Origin: JAMXLO01 sp035511435 | Lineage (GTDB): Bacteria > Pseudomonadota > Alphaproteobacteria > Acetobacterales > Acetobacteraceae | DNA: 49,129 nt | NCBI GenBank assembly: GCA_035511435.1 | Contig: DATKFJ010000477.1 | Location: forward strand, 1-49,129 | Reading direction: 5' to 3' | In this document: in pieces, positions 7,800 to 17,379 of the stretch | How the letters are laid out: each line of letters starts with the position of its first letter | How positions within the stretch are numbered: position 1 is the first letter of the stretch | Made by a program: the position numbers and the translations under genes | The notes under the pieces: model-generated | Told to the model about the DNA's origin: nothing | Databases searched by the model: none | Seen by the model: the letters and a program-made list of their open reading frames with translations, nothing else

Positions 7800-8681
7800 A
7801 TGCCGCATGCAATGACCGATGACGGGGTGCGCCTGTATTACGAAGAGACGGGGTCCGGCAGGCCGGTGATCTTCGTGCACGAATATGCCGGCGACTATCG
7901 GAGCTGGGAACCGCAGATGCGGCATTTCGGCCAGCGCTATCGTGCGATCACCTACAATGCACGCGGCTATCCGCCGTCGGATGTTCCCGAGGACGTGGCG
8001 AAGTATTCGCAGGTGCGTGCTGCCGATGACATCAGGGCGGTGCTCGATCATCTGAAGATCGACAAGGCCCATGTGGTGGGTTTGTCGATGGGTGGCTTTG
8101 CCACCTTGCATTACGGGTTTCGACATCCTGGCCGCGCCTTGTCGTTGTGCGTCGCGGGGTGCGGCTATGGGGCGGAGAAGGGCCAGACTGCCAAGTTCCG
8201 GTCGGAGGCGGAGACCATTGCCGCTTTCATCATCGAGCAGGGCATGGACGTGTTCGCGTCGAAGTATGCCTACGGCCCGACGCGCGTGCAGTTCGAGAAC
8301 AAGGATCCTCGCGGCTTCGACGAGTTCAGGCGGATGCTGGCGGAACACTCGGCTTTGGGTGCGCGCAACACGCAGTTGGGCGTGCAGCGCGAACGGCCGT
8401 CGCTGTACGACCTTGTGGATCAGATGAAGGCGCTGACGCTGCCGACGTTGATCCTGACAGGCGACGAGGACTGGCCGTGCCTGGCGCCTGGCCTGCTGAT
8501 GAAGCAGACCATTGGCAGTGCCGCATTGTCGGTGATGCCGAACTGCGGGCACGCGATCAACATCGAGGATCCGGATGAATTCAACCGCATCGTCGGTGCG
8601 TTCATCGTGCAGGTCGATGCCGGGCGTTGGCCGATGCGCGATCCGCGCGCGGTGTCGGCGTCGATCACGGGGATGAAGTAG
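7800..8681 (+). CDS. Alpha/beta-fold hydrolase
   Basis: A 293-aa soluble hydrolase. The nucleophile elbow is GLSMGG with Ser96. The oxyanion region is IFVHEYAGDYRSW (residues ~24-36, where HG is replaced by HE). The acid is probably Asp in LTGDEDWPCL and the base is His in MPNCGHAINIEDPDEF. This is the pattern of esterases, C-C hydrolases and 3-oxoadipate enol-lactonase-like enzymes. It follows the binding-protein-like gene by 15 bp and ends 2 bp from the convergent formamidase gene. Placement beside an amidase and an SDR hints at a small catabolic module, but the substrate cannot be told. Confidence 0.9.
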   Translation: MPHAMTDDGVRLYYEETGSGRPVIFVHEYAGDYRSWEPQMRHFGQRYRAITYNARGYPPSDVPEDVAKYSQVRAADDIRAVLDHLKIDKAHVVGLSMGGFATLHYGFRHPGRALSLCVAGCGYGAEKGQTAKFRSEAETIAAFIIEQGMDVFASKYAYGPTRVQFENKDPRGFDEFRRMLAEHSALGARNTQLGVQRERPSLYDLVDQMKALTLPTLILTGDEDWPCLAPGLLMKQTIGSAALSVMPNCGHAINIEDPDEFNRIVGAFIVQVDAGRWPMRDPRAVSASITGMK

Positions 8682-8683
8682 GG

Positions 8684-9793
8684 TCAGTCGCTGTCGAAGA
8701 TCGCTTCGGGCAGGAGCGCCGACACGACGTAGTTCGGCACGTCGACGACGTTGGAAATACGCAGATCGACGGCGACGCTGCAGATCACGTACGCCTGCTG
8801 GCGGGAGAAGCCGCGTTCCTGCAGCAGCTCCATCATGTTGAGCACGGCGTTGCGGCAGGCGAGCGTCAGGTTTTCCGCCTCGATCTCGCCGGCTGTGTTG
8901 ATCGGCATGCCCATGACGCCGAGAAAACGTTCCGGCGCGGCGTAGCGTGGGTCGGCGAAGTAGGTGGTGCGCGAGAACACCGGTGCGGTGAATTTGCGGC
9001 GCGCGGCGAGGCCCTTGTGCAGCTTGAAGCGCACGACGGCGGTGGCGCCCATTTCGACGGCGGTGACGCAGACCTCGCCATCGCCTTGCGCGAAGTGGCC
9101 GTCGCCGGTGGAGAACAGCGCGCCTTCCTTGAACACCGGGAGGAATAGTTTTGCGCCCTTGGTGAGTTGTTTCACATCGAAATTGCCGCCGTTCTCGCGC
9201 GGCGGGAGCGTGCGCAGGCCGGTCAGGCCGCATGGACCCGCCGGCACCGCGCCGTTGGCGTCGGGCGGCAGTGCGAAGCCGCCGCGGTCGATGACGCGCT
9301 TTTCGCGGGCCGTCCATGCGGTGAGCTGTTCGGCGGTGGGCGCCACGGCGGAGACGCCCATGAACGGTGCGCCGGGAATGCGCACGCCGGGAATCTGTGC
9401 GGACGTGGCCCAGTTGTCCTTGATCTGCCAGTGCACCAGGAACGGTTCGGTCATCACGTCGCGCAGGAAGCCGAGGCCCGGCATGATGGCGCTGAACGCG
9501 GTGGGTTGCGCGATGATGTCGGTAAACTCGATTTCCAGGATGTCGCCTGGCTGCGCGCCCTTGACGAACACCGGGCCGGTGAGCGGATGCACCGCGCCGG
9601 CGTTGAGCGATGCGAAGTCTGCGACGGTGGTGGCGGGGGTGATCTGGCCATCGAGCGCATCGCGGGTTTCCAGCGCGATTTCCTCGCCTTCGGCGATTTC
9701 GGCGGCGGGGGCGATGTCGGGGTGGTAGCGGTTGTGGCCGCAGTTCGGTTCGTCACAAAGCGGCTTGGCGCGGTCGATGCGGATGGCGTGCAT
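8684..9793 (-). CDS. Acetamidase/formamidase family amidohydrolase
   Basis: A 369-aa enzyme of the FmdA/AmdA family, which hydrolyses short amides such as formamide or acetamide to ammonia and the acid. Characteristic parts are HPLTGPVFVKGAQPGDILEIEF, the acidic/His cluster GDGHFAQGDGEVCVTAVEM (residues about 245-265), and PCGLTGLRTLPPRENGGNFD. The start is ATG at 9793 (MHAIRIDRAKPLCDEPN) with an AGGA upstream; the open frame extends 5' only as read-through from the neighbour. It lies 32 bp behind the SDR gene in the same direction, a likely two-gene operon. Exact amide substrate unknown. Confidence 0.92.
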   Translation of the reverse strand: MHAIRIDRAKPLCDEPNCGHNRYHPDIAPAAEIAEGEEIALETRDALDGQITPATTVADFASLNAGAVHPLTGPVFVKGAQPGDILEIEFTDIIAQPTAFSAIMPGLGFLRDVMTEPFLVHWQIKDNWATSAQIPGVRIPGAPFMGVSAVAPTAEQLTAWTAREKRVIDRGGFALPPDANGAVPAGPCGLTGLRTLPPRENGGNFDVKQLTKGAKLFLPVFKEGALFSTGDGHFAQGDGEVCVTAVEMGATAVVRFKLHKGLAARRKFTAPVFSRTTYFADPRYAAPERFLGVMGMPINTAGEIEAENLTLACRNAVLNMMELLQERGFSRQQAYVICSVAVDLRISNVVDVPNYVVSALLPEAIFDSD

Positions 9794-9825
9794 GGTATGG
9801 GTCCTGAGGTGGCGAGGCTGCCATA

Positions 9826-10605
9826 TCACCAGAGCGTATAGCCGCCGTCGATAACCAGTGCCGCACCGGTCATATAGCGCGATGCGTCGGAAGCCAGATA
9901 GACGGCGAGTGGACCCAGGTCCTCCGGACGGCCGAATTCGCCCATGGGGATCTGCTGTTTGAATGCCTCGATGACGTGCGGTGACTCGCGCGCCCAGCGC
10001 TGATTCGGTTCCGTCATGAAGCCGCCGGGCAGGATGGCATTCACCGTGACGCCACGCGGCGCCCAGTCGGCTGCGGTGGCGCGGGTGAACTGGATGACCG
10101 CTGCCTTTGCGGTTTCGTAGTGGCGGCCGGCGATGCCGCGATTGGCGATAAGGCCACTGACGGATGCGATGTTGATCACGCGTCCGCCCTCGCCGCGCGC
10201 CAGCATCGCGCCGCCGATCTGCTTGGTGCAGAGGAAGGTGCTGGTCAGGTTCAGGTCCATCATCTGCTGCCAGACTTCCAGCGATTCTTCCTCGACCGGC
10301 ACGTTGATGCGGCGGCCGCCGATGTTGTTGATCAGGATGTCCATCGGGCCAAATGCCAGGGCATCGCGGCACGCGCGTTCGCACTGTTCGGGGATGCCGG
10401 CGTCGGCCTGGATGGTGTGGGCATGGCGGCCGATGCTGCGGATGTCGGTGGCGGTACGGGCGAGGCTGTCCGCGTCACGGCCGACCAGCACGATATCAGC
10501 GCCTGCCTCTGCTATCGCGAGCGCCATCTCGCGGCCGAGCCCGCGGCTACCACCGGTGATGAACAGTCGTTTGCCGTCGAGGCGGAAGCGGTCGAGGACG
10601 GGCAT
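9826..10605 (-). CDS. Short-chain dehydrogenase/reductase (SDR)
   Basis: A 259-aa classical SDR. The Rossmann nucleotide motif TGGSRGLG is at about residues 17-24. NNIGG replaces the usual NNAG, and the catalytic set is Ser in NIASVSG, Tyr/Lys in HYETAK. The C-terminal GRPEDLGPLAVYLASDASRYMTG and VIDGGYTLW are typical of gluconate 5-dehydrogenase/3-oxoacyl reductase-like members. The start is ATG 10605 (MPVLDRFRLDGKRLFITGG), dropping 22 upstream residues that overlap the toxin-antitoxin control region. It probably leads a transcript with the formamidase gene. Substrate unknown. Confidence 0.93.
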   Translation of the reverse strand: MPVLDRFRLDGKRLFITGGSRGLGREMALAIAEAGADIVLVGRDADSLARTATDIRSIGRHAHTIQADAGIPEQCERACRDALAFGPMDILINNIGGRRINVPVEEESLEVWQQMMDLNLTSTFLCTKQIGGAMLARGEGGRVINIASVSGLIANRGIAGRHYETAKAAVIQFTRATAADWAPRGVTVNAILPGGFMTEPNQRWARESPHVIEAFKQQIPMGEFGRPEDLGPLAVYLASDASRYMTGAALVIDGGYTLW

Positions 10606-10626
10606 GGGGTAAACTCCGGCTGAATT

Positions 10627-10664
10627 TGTACGGCGAGACAGTACATGGTATCCCGTGAGGATAC
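10627..10664. promoter_or_regulatory. Two small inverted repeats at the higBA start, candidate HigA operators
   Basis: TGTAC (10627-10631) is mirrored by GTACA (10641-10645). GTATCC (10648-10653) is mirrored by GGATAC (10659-10664), with a 5-bp spacer that contains the GTG start of the toxin frame. Antitoxins of the HigA family bind palindromes overlapping their own promoter, so these are likely autoregulatory sites. The 49-bp gap also faces the SDR start, so that gene may be affected too. Inferred from symmetry and position. Confidence 0.45.
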
Positions 10665-10940
10665 AGAACATCCGTCACCGGGGCCCGCGGCGGCTCATCG
10701 AACACGACGACCACCGTGGAGTCCGGCGCGACCTCGTCAATCGGGTGCGGAACATCCTAGCGGCTCTCGTTGCCGCCGATGACATGGCTGGTATGGCAGG
10801 CCCGCCAGACTGGCGCGTTCATCGGCTTGTCGGAGATCCGGCAGGACCGTGGAGCGTCCTCGGTGTCGGGCAATTGGCGGATTACGTTCGATATCGAGGA
10901 CGGCGAAGTATGCGATCTGGACCTGGAGGATTACCATTGA
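10655..10940 (+). pseudogene. higB: HigB/RelE-family toxin gene disrupted by a frameshift
   Basis: HigB cleaves mRNA on the ribosome. From GTG 10655 the frame reads VRIQNIRHRGPRRLIE, then VHRLVGDPAGPWSV, the family's N-terminal two-thirds. The expected ending VSGNWRITFDIEDGE to LEDYH-stop is intact but one frame away (10863-10940). Exactly four bases (10859-10862) stand where a single codon is expected, so one inserted base best explains it. The broken frame runs on in phase with the antitoxin, giving one 206-codon ORF. The toxin is presumably dead unless ribosomes slip or the base is a sequencing error. Confidence 0.8.
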
Positions 10941-11275
10941 CCAGCAAGGGCCCGGTGAAAGTCGGCATGCGCCCGCCTCACCCGGGCAACTTCATTCGGG
11001 AGGAAATCCTGGACGAACTCGGTCTGTCGGTATCACGAGCGGCCGAGGTACTCGGCGTTCGCCGAGCCACGCTGTCGGACCCGGTGAATGGCCGCGCGGC
11101 CTTGTCGGCGGAAATGGCGCTGCGAGTCGAAAAAGCGTTTGGCGTGAGCATGGACACGCTTCTGCGCATGCAGGCCTGGTACGACGGATATGTGATGCGG
11201 CAGCGCCAGCGCGAGATCAATGTGAAACGGTTTACGCCGAAGACGGCATCCACTGAAGTGCGGCGGGTAGGCTGA
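10937..11275 (+). CDS. higA: HigA-type antitoxin, XRE family
   Basis: A 112-aa antitoxin and DNA-binding autorepressor. It starts at TTG 10937, overlapping the toxin stop (TTGA), the usual coupling in higBA operons. The XRE helix-turn-helix is LSVSRAAEVLGVRRATLSD, followed by the conserved NGRAALSAEMALRVEKAFGVSMDTLLRMQ block. A Pro stands in SDPVNGRAAL where Leu is usual in the family. The C-terminal QREINVKRFTP is typical. An in-frame ATG at 10967 (MRPPHPGNFIREE) is an alternative start. With the toxin frameshifted, this is either a solitary repressor or the tail of a HigB-HigA fusion read from 10655. Confidence 0.85.
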   Translation: MTSKGPVKVGMRPPHPGNFIREEILDELGLSVSRAAEVLGVRRATLSDPVNGRAALSAEMALRVEKAFGVSMDTLLRMQAWYDGYVMRQRQREINVKRFTPKTASTEVRRVG

Positions 11276-11391
11276 GGGCACAGGAGACCCGACGTGTTGA
11301 AGAGAAATTGCCGAGATTGGGCAGCATGAGGCGGCAGAGCAGTTTATCGACACCGCGATCTGTCTGAGTTAATCCACGCGAATGGTTATTT

Positions 11392-11757
11392 CTACTCACG
11401 TTGTTGATACGGCAGCAGGTGTAAATCGCGCATTGTCTCCGCCGTGACACGGCAGGTATCAGCACCCTGGACGAACACCAGACCACCGATATGACCGTGG
11501 CCATCATCGACAATGCGCTCCAGCACTCCGGGAACTTGGCTCCTGTCGGTGATGCTTCCACCGGTCTTTTCGTCCTTTATAACCCCGCCAGGCTGCTGCA
11601 GGATGACCCTTTCGAAAACCATAGGATCCACGTTTCCCATGGGCCGGCACTGGCCGCTCATGCCCACAACCACGTACCACGCGTGATCGCCATCCAGGGC
11701 GTGGGCGACGCAAGTAATCGCAAGCACATTCAGACTGGCCAGAAGCAGTGTTCTCAT
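11392..11757 (-). CDS. Small secreted hypothetical protein
   Basis: A 121-aa protein with an N-terminal signal peptide (MRTLLLASLNVLAITCVAHA, cleavage likely after AHA), so probably periplasmic. The mature part is about 100 residues with two Cys (in SGQCRPMG and GADTCRVTAE) that could form a disulfide. I do not recognise the family. There is no clear Shine-Dalgarno. A TATAAT hexamer at 11764-11769 ends 6 nt before the ATG, which would suit a leaderless transcript. It converges with higA and is divergent from the thiC leader. A longer frame runs 5' from it across the thiC region but is only an antisense shadow. Confidence 0.65.
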   Translation of the reverse strand: MRTLLLASLNVLAITCVAHALDGDHAWYVVVGMSGQCRPMGNVDPMVFERVILQQPGGVIKDEKTGGSITDRSQVPGVLERIVDDGHGHIGGLVFVQGADTCRVTAETMRDLHLLPYQQRE

Positions 11758-11970
11758 GCCCGAATTATAAACAAGCGGATCGAGGCCGCACGCTGTTCGG
11801 GCCTGTTCGGGGCGCTGATGCTCCCCCCGGCTCATGATGCCAGGCATATCTTGGGGTGAACTTGAGGCTTGCTCGTCGCGTCGAGATTCGCAGCCATAAC
11901 AAATCCACACTACCGACCCATCGCCACCCCGTTTGACACCACCCCCCAACACCCTGCATCCTGCCCGGCT

Positions 11971-12078
11971 ACCGAGGGGAGCCCCGCCGACAGGGGCTGA
12001 GAGACCGACAGGACCGCACAACGCGGCGGCGCGGTGACCCTTGAACCTGAACCGGGTCATGCCGGCGTAGGGACGGGA
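11971..12078 (+). ncRNA. TPP riboswitch (THI element) upstream of thiC
   Basis: Senses thiamine pyrophosphate and lowers thiC expression when it is abundant. The conserved blocks are in order: GGGGAGCC...GGGGCTGAGA (11977-12002), a variable GC-rich P3 extension, GACCCTTGAACCTGA (12036-12050), and CCGGGTCATGCCGGCGTAGGGA (pieces within 12052-12074). The element ends about 65 nt before the thiC start. In many alphaproteobacteria control is at translation initiation; no intrinsic terminator with a T-run is seen here, which agrees with that. Confidence 0.95.
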
Positions 12079-12144
12079 GCCTCCGCAATCGCATCGCCCC
12101 CGCCCCTCTGCCACACGCCCGGGAGCGCGATGGAGGAGACGTTC

Positions 12145-13971
<1,827 letters not shown>

Positions 13972-13981
13972 GCGTATCGCT

Positions 13982-14022
13982 ACGCAGGCACGACGGCGCA
14001 TTTTGTGTTCTCGTGCCTGCGT
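13982..14022. terminator. Perfect 12-bp inverted repeat after thiC, possible terminator
   Basis: ACGCAGGCACGA (13982-13993) and TCGTGCCTGCGT (14011-14022) are perfectly complementary around a 17-nt loop, 10 bp after the thiC stop. No T-run follows, so it is not a canonical intrinsic terminator; it may protect the 3' end or work with Rho. Confidence 0.45.
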
Positions 14023-14069
14023 GGTTGACCTGCCTTGCACCCGAGCGCAGTCGCCCCCAAACTGAGGCG

Positions 14070-14897
14070 ATGACCGAAGCCCGCACCGCACTGGAAGCGA
14101 TCGGCGTGCTGCCGGACACCGAGATCGACATCGGTGGCGCCGCGCTGCAACTTGCCCGCATCGATGCACCCGATGCCGACTGGCAGGCGGCGCGCGACCA
14201 TTTGTCAGAGCTTGCGCGCGACGCGGTGGGCTTGGCCGCGACCATCGGCACGAATGATCTCTCCATGCGCGCCGAAGCGCTCGCGGGACTGATCGCCGGC
14301 CGCTACGCGTATGTCGGCGATGCCGAAAACTATGACGATCTCGCCAACGCCAACCTGATCCACGTCATCGAACGACGCAAAGGTCTGCCTGTCGCACTTG
14401 GCATCATCTGGCTGCACACCGCCCGCGCCGCCGGCTGGGGTGCGCATGGTGTGGATTTTCCGGCGCATTTTCTCGTCGCCCTTGAAGGCAAGAGTGTGCA
14501 GGCGGTGATTGACGTGTTCGCCGGCGGCGTCACGTTGGATGCACGTGACCTGCGCGCCTTGCTCAAGCGCGTGGAGGGTGACAAAGCCGAGTTGCGACCG
14601 GGCCTTTTGCGCCCGATGAATGCGCGCGGCGTGTTGCTGAGGTTGCAGAGCAACATCATGAGTCGTCGCCTGCAGGGCGGTGATCTGCCAGGCGCGCTGA
14701 TCTGCACCGAGGACATGCTGCTCATCGCGCCGGACCACGCCGATCTGTGGCGTCAGGCAGCGGTAATGAACCAGCGTCTCGATCGGGTGGGCGCGGCATT
14801 ACGTTGCTTCGAACGTTTCCTCATGCTGGTACCAGAGGGCGATGCGGCCAGCCGCATCCGCGGCGCGATCGACGAATTGCGCACGCGGCTGAATTAG
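14070..14897 (+). CDS. SirB1/transglutaminase-like family protein with TPR-like tail
   Basis: A 275-aa soluble protein. The SirB1 N-terminal region includes NANLIHVIERRKGLPVALGIIWLHTARAAGWGAHGVDFPAHFLVAL, where the conserved RKGLP and the DFPGHFL-like motif (here DFPAHF) are the family's marks. The C-terminal third (ALICTEDMLLIAPDHADLWRQAAVMNQRLDRVGAALRCFERFL) looks like one to two tetratricopeptide repeats. The function is not established for the family. The start at 14070 (MTEARTALEAIG) follows GAGG. Nine bases separate it from the methyltransferase gene, so they may be co-transcribed. Confidence 0.88.
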   Translation: MTEARTALEAIGVLPDTEIDIGGAALQLARIDAPDADWQAARDHLSELARDAVGLAATIGTNDLSMRAEALAGLIAGRYAYVGDAENYDDLANANLIHVIERRKGLPVALGIIWLHTARAAGWGAHGVDFPAHFLVALEGKSVQAVIDVFAGGVTLDARDLRALLKRVEGDKAELRPGLLRPMNARGVLLRLQSNIMSRRLQGGDLPGALICTEDMLLIAPDHADLWRQAAVMNQRLDRVGAALRCFERFLMLVPEGDAASRIRGAIDELRTRLN

Positions 14898-14906
14898 GCA
14901 CGGCGG

Positions 14907-15953
14907 GTGGGCGATATATTTCGCCGCGAGACGGCGGAACATCCGGAACCCTTCACCGGCGAGAGGCTCACGACCGCCATCGCCGGTCAGGTACAGATCG
15001 AGCATTACCACCGCTACCTGTTCGCCCGGTCGCTCGCGCGCGGGCTCGATGTGCTCGATGTGGCAAGCGGCGAAGGATATGGCGCGGCACTTCTGGCGCA
15101 GATCGCGCGCTCGGTCGTCGGCGTGGAGTATTCAGAACCGACCGCACGCACTGCCAGCGATAATTTTCAGCGACCGAACCTGCGCTTTCTCCAGGGAGAC
15201 GCGCGCGCGCTGCCGCTGGCTGACGCCTGCGTCGACCTTGTCGTCTCATTCGAAACTATCGAGCATTTCGACCAGCAGGACGAATTCCTTCGCGAGGTTC
15301 GACGCGTACTGCGGCCCGACGGGCAATTCGTCGTCAGCACACCCGATCGCGATATCTATTCCCCGTCGGGATCGGCGGCCAATCCGTTTCATGTACATGA
15401 GTTGAGCCGGCGCGAGTTTACCTCGCTGCTGCGCGGGTCATTCCGCCATGTGCAGATGCTGCAGCAACGCGCGATGATCGGCTCCGCGGTGCTGAATGAA
15501 ACGGGGGCGCTTGCGCCGCCGCTGGTATTCGACCGGCGCGGCGACACGCATTTCGAAGCGTGCGACGGTTTGCCGCGCGCGCCCTATCTGGTTGCCGTGG
15601 CATCCGATCGCGAACCGCCGCCGCTGCCGCACAGTCTCTATATCGACCGCAATGATCTGGACACCGAGCATCGGCGACTGATCGAGCTCGGCGGTGACCT
15701 TCGCCATGCACAAGAGCTGCTTACGCGCACGGAGACCGAATTGGCCAGTGCGATGGCCGCTGCGACGGCCGCAACGCAGCGAGCGCTACAGATGGCACAG
15801 GCAAACGCGGAATCGGTGCGGCAGATCAACGTGCTGCAAGGCGAACTCGCTCTCGTGCAGCGCGAGAGCGACCGCGTGCAAGGCTCGCTGCGCACGTTCA
15901 TGCGCATCTATCTGCCTCGGCTTCGCGATCACCTGTTCCGGCGGCGCCGGTAG
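14907..15953 (+). CDS. Class I SAM methyltransferase with C-terminal coiled coil
   Basis: A 348-aa protein. The methyltransferase domain spans about 30-190: SAM motif I DVASGEGYG (51-59), the post-I acid in VVGVEYSE, GDARALPLADACVDLVVSFETIEH (motif II/III), and LREVRRVLRPDGQFVVSTP. A helical, Ala/Gln/Glu-rich coiled coil runs from about 255 to 330, ending in a basic tail RLRDHLFRRRR. Similar enzymes sit in polysaccharide clusters, where coiled coils set chain length or anchor to partners. Here the convergent neighbour is a GT2 glycosyltransferase whose 3' end overlaps by 25 bp. The start is GTG 14907. The acceptor is unknown; modification of a surface glycan is a guess from context. Confidence 0.85.
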   Translation: MGDIFRRETAEHPEPFTGERLTTAIAGQVQIEHYHRYLFARSLARGLDVLDVASGEGYGAALLAQIARSVVGVEYSEPTARTASDNFQRPNLRFLQGDARALPLADACVDLVVSFETIEHFDQQDEFLREVRRVLRPDGQFVVSTPDRDIYSPSGSAANPFHVHELSRREFTSLLRGSFRHVQMLQQRAMIGSAVLNETGALAPPLVFDRRGDTHFEACDGLPRAPYLVAVASDREPPPLPHSLYIDRNDLDTEHRRLIELGGDLRHAQELLTRTETELASAMAAATAATQRALQMAQANAESVRQINVLQGELALVQRESDRVQGSLRTFMRIYLPRLRDHLFRRRR

Positions 15954-16855
15954 CGACGCAAGCACCCGATCAGGTGTTGCAGCAAGTTTCCGGTGCGTGG
16001 CGGGCGGCTATGCATTCCGGTCGGGATGCCAATCCGGGTTTCCAACTCATCATAGGCACGCTGCAGCATCTCGCAACGCGCCTGAAATGCGCCTGCACCC
16101 CCGAGACCCCGCTGCGCTTCCCACGACTTTATCCGATCCACCATGTCATAGATGGCGCGCAGCAGGCCGACGGCAGCCAGATAATCATTGCCGTCGCTGT
16201 CGCGACTTCGTGCCAACCAATGATCGATGCGGCCATGGGCAAAGTCGACCAGGCTGTCACCTTCAGTCGCGACGCCGACGCGGTCCGCCTGCGAGGTGTA
16301 GCGATTGGTCCGCTCGATCCACTGTGCCGTGTCCACGTGCGACAGATGCTCGATGAAAATCGGCGACTCCGCTTCGATGCGTTCGATCCGTTCGCTCCGC
16401 AGATTGATGCCGCCATGCACAGTCGGGGAGAACTCAGCGGTGCCTTTGCGGAAGAAGCGCGTCTGGTGCTCCGGCCAGTAATATGCCCGCGCATCGAAGG
16501 TTCCCAGGATGAAGTGCCGCAGCGGCAGGGACACGATGTCCGCCGCGTCGGGGCCGCGCGCCGCGTGCAAAAATTCGATCGCCGCCGGACTGAGCATCTC
16601 GTCGTCGTCGAGAAAGGCGATCCATTCATGATGGCACTGGCGCAGCGCATAGCTGCGCGTCTCTTCGACGGTAGGCGACCAGGGCACTGTGATCACCCGA
16701 TCGGCATAGCGTCGGGCGATGCGCGACGTGTCATCGGTCGATGACTTGTCGATCACGATCAACTCATCGACGAAGCGCAGTGACCGCAGACATGTTCCAA
16801 GCAGGGCGGCGCGGTTATAGGCAATGACGAAGCCGCTGATCGGCATGCGCGTCAC
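15929..16855 (-). CDS. Family 2 glycosyltransferase (SpsA-like GT-A fold)
   Basis: A 308-aa cytosolic glycosyltransferase. The nucleotide-sugar site is ISGFVIAYNRAALLGTCLRSL, the ELIVIDKSSTDDT loop, and the metal-binding DDDE at residues 83-86 in WIAFLDDDEMLSP. HQTRFFRKGTAEFSPTVHGGI resembles WaaE/KdtX-type and SPBc2-like transferases that add a sugar to lipopolysaccharide core or O-chain. The first codon is GTG at 16855, overlapping the TGA of the upstream membrane-protein ORF, so the two are probably translated in tandem. Sugar and acceptor unknown. Confidence 0.88.
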   Translation of the reverse strand: MTRMPISGFVIAYNRAALLGTCLRSLRFVDELIVIDKSSTDDTSRIARRYADRVITVPWSPTVEETRSYALRQCHHEWIAFLDDDEMLSPAAIEFLHAARGPDAADIVSLPLRHFILGTFDARAYYWPEHQTRFFRKGTAEFSPTVHGGINLRSERIERIEAESPIFIEHLSHVDTAQWIERTNRYTSQADRVGVATEGDSLVDFAHGRIDHWLARSRDSDGNDYLAAVGLLRAIYDMVDRIKSWEAQRGLGGAGAFQARCEMLQRAYDELETRIGIPTGMHSRPPRTGNLLQHLIGCLRRYRRRRNR

Positions 16856-17379
16856 AATGTTCCGCCGCGGCGAAATCCGCGAGCAGGCACATCAGGCGGC
16901 GAGACCACCCGCGACAAGCAGGCCGGCGGCGAAGCGATCGGATCCGCCGCGGTTACGATCCGTACCAGGCGGCCTTCGGCCGACAACGGCACGGCGCACT
17001 GCGGCAATCGTGGACCTGGCGGATCGAGCGCCAGCAGTCCCGCTCGGGCAGCAGGTCGCGCTGCCTGGACCCGCTCTAGATACCATGCGCCACGCATCAG
17101 TGACGCGGAGTGATACAATACGATCGCTCGCTGCCAATCCGTCGAGCCGAACCGGATCAGCACCAGGATGCGGAATGCGGCGCGGACGGCAGCGCGGTCG
17201 CGGGCGAATTGCCAGTCGTCCGGCGCGACAGCGGGACGTGCGGAAAGCAGTAGCCATGCAGCAATGATCGAAGCCAAGACAGTTAGTAGGACGTGGGACA
17301 ATGGAGCCAAGCCTGCGCTGACCGGTCTGATAGGGCACTTGAAGGTTTCGGCCCCCGTCGTGGGCCGCTGATCGTTCAA
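16852..17379 (-). CDS. Hypothetical single-TM protein upstream of the glycosyltransferase
   Basis: A 175-codon frame with one transmembrane helix near the N-terminus (HVLLTVLASIIAAWLLLSARP, residues ~29-49) and a mostly basic remainder. I do not recognise it. Its stop shares bases with the GTG of the glycosyltransferase gene (GTGA overlap), which supports a coding operon. The start is doubtful: TTG at 17379 opens the frame and no strong RBS is visible. If real, it may be a membrane partner of the transferase. Moderate to low confidence because another minus-strand frame is also open here. Confidence 0.45.
   Translation of the reverse strand: MNDQRPTTGAETFKCPIRPVSAGLAPLSHVLLTVLASIIAAWLLLSARPAVAPDDWQFARDRAAVRAAFRILVLIRFGSTDWQRAIVLYHSASLMRGAWYLERVQAARPAARAGLLALDPPGPRLPQCAVPLSAEGRLVRIVTAADPIASPPACLSRVVSPPDVPARGFRRGGTL

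Noticed and set aside
12034..12144. N-terminal extension of ThiC to 12034
   Set aside because: That segment is the 3' half of the TPP riboswitch; GGAGGAG fixes the start at 12145.
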